From the NCBI GenBank assembly GCA_950022655.1, contig OX465582.1, forward strand, positions 89,557,801 through 89,621,800: a DNA stretch of 64,000 nt. Direction: 5' to 3'. The position numbers were made by a program, and so were the translations under genes. Origin of the DNA: Alentia gelatinosa. Lineage: Eukaryota > Annelida > Polychaeta > Phyllodocida > Polynoidae. Positions 60,050 through 64,000 of the stretch are shown in pieces (the stretch's first letter is position 1; every line of letters starts with the position of its first letter). The notes under the pieces were generated by a model. The model worked only from the letters and a program-made list of their open reading frames with translations. It did not search any database and was not told the DNA's origin.

Positions 60050-60660
60050 AAGATATGACCTAAATAAGTATGTCTGAAACTAATTCTATGACACTTCAAA
60101 AGCCATCTTTCATCCAGCAAAAAGTAGAAAGAAAAGAAAAGGAAGTTGCCCTCGTCATGTTGTTCATGGCTTGGTGATGAGAAACAATTTCGGTTTTCTT
60201 TTTTGAGTGGCCTAGAACATGAGATAAGTCTTGATAGCAGAACATCGGCCCGGAGAGTGAAACCATCCCAGACAGTCTTATCAGCGATTGACTGTATTTT
60301 GAAATACTTTGAGATTTCATTGAACTGGAGAGAGTGCGTAAGCCGGTCTGCCTATCGTCAAGTTGTTATGTGATCATATGCTTTCATGGGGAAGGTTCCT
60401 AAAGTATATCTATAGAAATGAAATGAAATTCTTTAGAACAATCTCAGGAAGTCCCAAGGTCATATTCCCAATCAAAGTGAATGGCATCGAAACTCACCAA
60501 TATTTGATGGAATTCAATAATCTCTCACACATGTTGTCAATGAATAACATTCTGAGGATGGTTTTTAAGGGTATTCTGGGTAGTTTATCGGCTGCACTGA
60601 ATAGCAACCAGGAAATGGCTATAAAAAACTATAACAATGCGAATTAAATATATTATCTGT
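60050..60660. other. Unassigned stretch with moderate open frames
   Basis: Plus-strand frame 60363-60647 (94 codons, TTG start, contains KVIFPIKVNGIETHQYLMEF) and short frames on both strands upstream. No splice consensus, Kozak ATG or recognisable motif. Not called as a gene. Confidence 0.25.
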
Positions 60661-60744
60661 GCACCATGTGTCAGTGACTCAGATGGCTGTGGGCACAGGA
60701 GCACATGTCGCCCTGCCAGTCTTTTTTTCAGGTATTAAGAAAGA

Positions 60745-61300
60745 AATCGATGAGTGTTTGGTCTGTATCCCCATTCGCCATCGAGTTTTAGGTGTGCAGT
60801 AATATGAACGAGGCAATAGCCGAGTGAATATCCTGAAGCACTCCAAACGAGATGGCGAACGGAGACTCAGACCAAACAGGAATATATTTCTGATTTTATC
60901 TTAGCCTGGACATATTGATCTCTTTATCACCCATTGAGTATGAGTTACCGTACTCACAAGCCTGTTGAGTATGGGTTCCTTATGTATGTTCAGCTTATGG
61001 ACGTTTATACTAGGCTAAGATAAACATAAAGGTAGTTATAGACCTTGAGGACTGAGGTCGGTCGTCGGCACTTTTATGTTCAGTTAATCTGGGGTCTGAT
61101 GAATAACGAAAGTACAGGGTACAAGGAGACCTCGTACGATGGTTATCGTTTATTTTTATTCAAGCTTATTTAATAAGACAGTCCTAGCCGACAGTCATCC
61201 ATAAGTGTTGATTACTTTGACCCACATCGTCCCTGGTTCTCGTTGATGTACAGAAGAGGGTCTCCATGTATGAGCCTAAATAACTCAAAAGGTCCCTAAA
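60745..61300. repeat. Fold-back element and truncated MITE
   Basis: 60748-60880: GGTCTGTATCCCCATTCGCCATC is inverted as GATGGCGAACGGAGACTCAGACC. 61085-61300 is a partial copy of the 19138/51691 MITE (CCCACATCGTCC, TCCATAAGTGTTGA). Confidence 0.6.
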
Positions 61301-61479
61301 TCTCTTTGGGTATGTTACCATGTAGCATCGTGTAGCTCACTAATTGTTCACCAAGCCAAGGGATTATAATGATGTGATGTAGTTTGACATGTTAATGAAT
61401 AGATAAATGTAATGATTTGTTTAGTTCTTATCTCTTTGATGTCATATGATAGGAATATGGCACATTTTGTACCCACTGA

Positions 61480-61511
61480 TCATTTGGTTTAACACCCGCC
61501 ATTAGAATGAG

Positions 61512-61543
<32 letters not shown>

Positions 61544-61640
61544 TAGGTTTCACTGATGAACATCCAGTAACAAGCTACTTATGTATAGGGCCTAAGTGGA
61601 AGAACGGCTGTATCACCAAAATCGGTGGTTGTACAAACAA
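61480..61640 (+). mobile_element. Diverged SINE, family of 12436-12655
   Basis: GTTTAACACCCGCCATTAGAATGAGGAG and GGAAGAACGGCTGTATC match the minus-strand copy at 12436. Interrupted by a TG/G-run at 61515-61542. Confidence 0.55.
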
Positions 61641-63235
61641 TATTTCCTAAACCTTAGAAACTTACCACCTTAGAAATATATAAACCAGTCATTCATACAA
61701 AAACTGCCCTTTGGGTATAATAAGTTCTGAGCTAAATGACTGAGAATATATTACAGTTACTAAGAGAGAAATATTATATTAAACTTTAATGATAACATAA
61801 AAAACCTATGCTGTATGCTCCGTGTATGGTGATACACACTCCCTATGTGTTTTCTATGGACACTGGATGTTGCAAGGGAGGACGCTTTTGAGCGATTATA
61901 TACTACTTCTTACTGAAAAAAGAAACACCTGTTGTATCAGAAAGACGTTTTGAATTCAACCCCAAATTTATTTGATTTTTTTTTCATTGAGCAGTTAACT
62001 TAAACGTAAGTGGTCGTCCACTGAGCATACAAAGGCGAAACATGTTTCACTCAATCTCACTCTCACTTCTTGTTGTAGCAATTTCCGCTTTGGGTTCTAT
62101 AAGATAAGTAAAACGCTCGCATAACAATAGAAATAAAGGTATACTCTTCCCTCTTTTATAGATGTACAATTGTACATGTACATTATCCAAACGTCATCAG
62201 CCTTGTATTACAAATTATATATTTCACCCCTGGTATTTTCCCCCGTGGACTTAACATTGGGAACTCGTATCCAACGCCCATTGAATGTTTAGGAAAGTAA
62301 TACCCAATTGGGGATTTTGAGATCAATGTTAGCCCATTAGTGAAAGTGATGGATGAGATAAATTCAGAAACCTATTCAAGTTTGCGGTTAGAGTTTGATC
62401 CCATCTCTTTTGAATCTCTACGTAATTCATGCGGCTTCGCCTTGTGAATTACTATGCGGTTCAAACTTGTTGTGATATAAGCTCTGACCCTAAACTTTCA
62501 TAGGTTTCATCTATAGTATTCCATTGACTGTTGCACTTAATAGTTATGATCAATTGTGAAGAGTAAATCATAGATAACAGTTTTCCTAGATATGGAAGAA
62601 TCAAAGTTGACACCATAATACAGAATAAATGTCCACAAGCATTATCTTGAGTTTGAACATTTTATTTTCATCACATGCCCATGTGCATTTACAACTGCAA
62701 CTCAGTATCTTCAAACATCGCATACCATAGATTGTGCAGCTGTAACATTACTTGCATGGTCATCTCAACAATTTGACTGACACATTCATATCTTATGTCA
62801 GTACTGAAGATATATTACATCCAATCAAATTGATATAGTGTATAGTAATATAAACAAATGAATGCTGAAGTATTCCACTTATTACGTGAGAGTATTTGAT
62901 GACTCTTATATTGATTTGTACAATGAAATAATTTATAGATGTAAATATAAAAGTCACAGATATCTGTATGGACGGAGTTTACAGATATACAACGGACGTT
63001 TATTATCATTTACTATATACCCATGCATGCTGTATATACTGTAAATATGCACCGTTTCGGTATATGACGTAAAAATACTGTACGGACCAGTGGTCCGTAC
63101 ACCAAAATACGGACTACCTACCCACACACATTTATTAAAATTCTGGTTGTTAAGAAAAATAAAAAAATAAAAATTTCAATTTCGGGTATATAGTAAATAT
63201 ATAATGTCCAACTATGCTTGGACAAGTCACAGAAC
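61641..63235. other. Intergenic stretch, only repeat pieces
   Basis: 62220-62510 matches 38310-38560 (ACCCCTGGTATTTTCCCCCG, AACATTGGGAACTCG). The rest is AT-rich with no exon, RNA gene or complete element recognised. Confidence 0.4.
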
Positions 63236-63655
63236 TCGATGCTAATTTACAGTTTGTACGGAACTCGGCGTAAACGCCTCAGTCCGTACATACCGTAAAT
63301 TAGCATCTCGTTCTTTGACTTGTACAGCATGGTCAGGACGTTCTATATAAATACCTCTGGCTGGATGTCTATGAATTTCCATCCGCTGCAGGGGTGCAGT
63401 ATAAATTATGTTCGGGTTCACAGGTATAGAATCGGCCATGAATCGATGACTGCCATATGAATAAAATGGCTTCTTTTCTCATTAATTTAGGTATACAATG
63501 ATAAAAAACGTAATGACTGAGTCTGTAGAGCTGCTATTCTTGCCCATTTGTACCATGAATATGTCCCTCCGCCTCCGGTGTCGGACGTACTTAATATGGT
63601 ACAAAGGACCTCAAACGACCATCCCTACGGATACAGTAACTACGTTTTCTCATAT
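63236..63655. mobile_element. Hairpin element and MITE
   Basis: 63236-63350 is the GTACGGAACTCG hairpin of 53795. 63500-63655 is a MITE with the AAAACGTAATGACTGAG / GTAACTACGTTTTCTCATAT termini. Confidence 0.7.
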
Positions 63656-64000
63656 TACACATATCGTGTACATTACAAACAGATCTGCAACACCATTTAA
63701 ATTCTTTAAAATATCTCAGAGCCTTTTAAAGACAAATGCTGGTAGTTGGGTGATTTCTAAATTCTATTGAGATTTGTAAATAACTCAGGATAATACAAGT
63801 TCAATATATCAGCAAATAGAAAATGCAAAAAAAATTGGCATGTCACCATGCTAACTTCTATGGGAGAGCCATCTGAAAATGTAAGTGCTTAACTATTGGT
63901 GTCTATGGGAAAATGCAACATTTTTACTATTTTGCTAAATGACACTGATGTTCTATTGCTATCTTCAAATAATTCTGGATTATGATAGTTGGGAACATGA
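63656..64000. other. Intergenic end of window, nothing identified
   Basis: AT-rich sequence with no open frame, splice context or repeat terminus recognised. Confidence 0.35.

Noticed and set aside
60363..60647. 94-codon plus-strand frame
   Set aside because: No ATG start, no splice sites and no recognisable motif; may be chance.

Overview
The window is animal nuclear DNA, most likely from a marine lophotrochozoan such as a mollusc (inference). The evidence is spliced genes with GT-AG introns of 0.5-5 kb, AT-rich introns full of fold-back elements, non-LTR, tyrosine-recombinase and tRNA-derived elements, and an ADAMTS-like protease. All host genes I could assemble lie on the minus strand.

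Gene 1 (30669 down to 217) is a secreted zinc metalloprotease of the reprolysin/ADAMTS type. I joined 16 coding exons by hand. Every junction has AG/GT signals and matching phase, the total is 1689 nt (562 aa plus stop), and one exon is only 26 nt. Domain order is signal peptide, short cysteine-free propeptide, catalytic domain with HELGHNLGMSH and a Met-turn, ADAMTS-type cysteine-rich domain, and a C-terminal six-cysteine PLAC-like module. No thrombospondin repeats were found. A TATA box and a GTCACGTGAC E-box lie upstream.

31318-36180 is an apparently intact Ngaro/DIRS-like retrotransposon (gag-like, RT-RNase H and tyrosine recombinase ORFs) with diagnostic split direct repeats. 36.2-42.2 kb has no clear gene, only minisatellites and small elements. 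About 42.28-45.62 kb is a non-LTR retrotransposon with an intact 963-aa endonuclease-reverse transcriptase ORF.

Gene 2 (52658 or 52430 down to 47227) encodes a small calmodulin/myosin-light-chain-like EF-hand protein (145 or 188 aa) with degenerate calcium loops. Gene 3 (59444 down to 55584) is a two-exon, 288-aa single-pass membrane protein with a very short ectodomain and a long acidic cytoplasmic tail. 59.5-64 kb holds small repeats only.

The most unusual theme is how closely repeats sit against splice sites. A 31-bp minisatellite multiplies the donor of exon 2, a 69-bp one multiplies the acceptor of exon 10, a transposon terminus supplies the polypyrimidine tract of exon 5, and the same 68-bp palindromic satellite sits beside exons of genes 1 and 2. 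Also notable are an 83-bp near-perfect palindrome, an apparently identical 544-bp tandem duplication, a 3.35-kb array bounded by inverted termini, and several hammerhead-like cores with covarying stem II.
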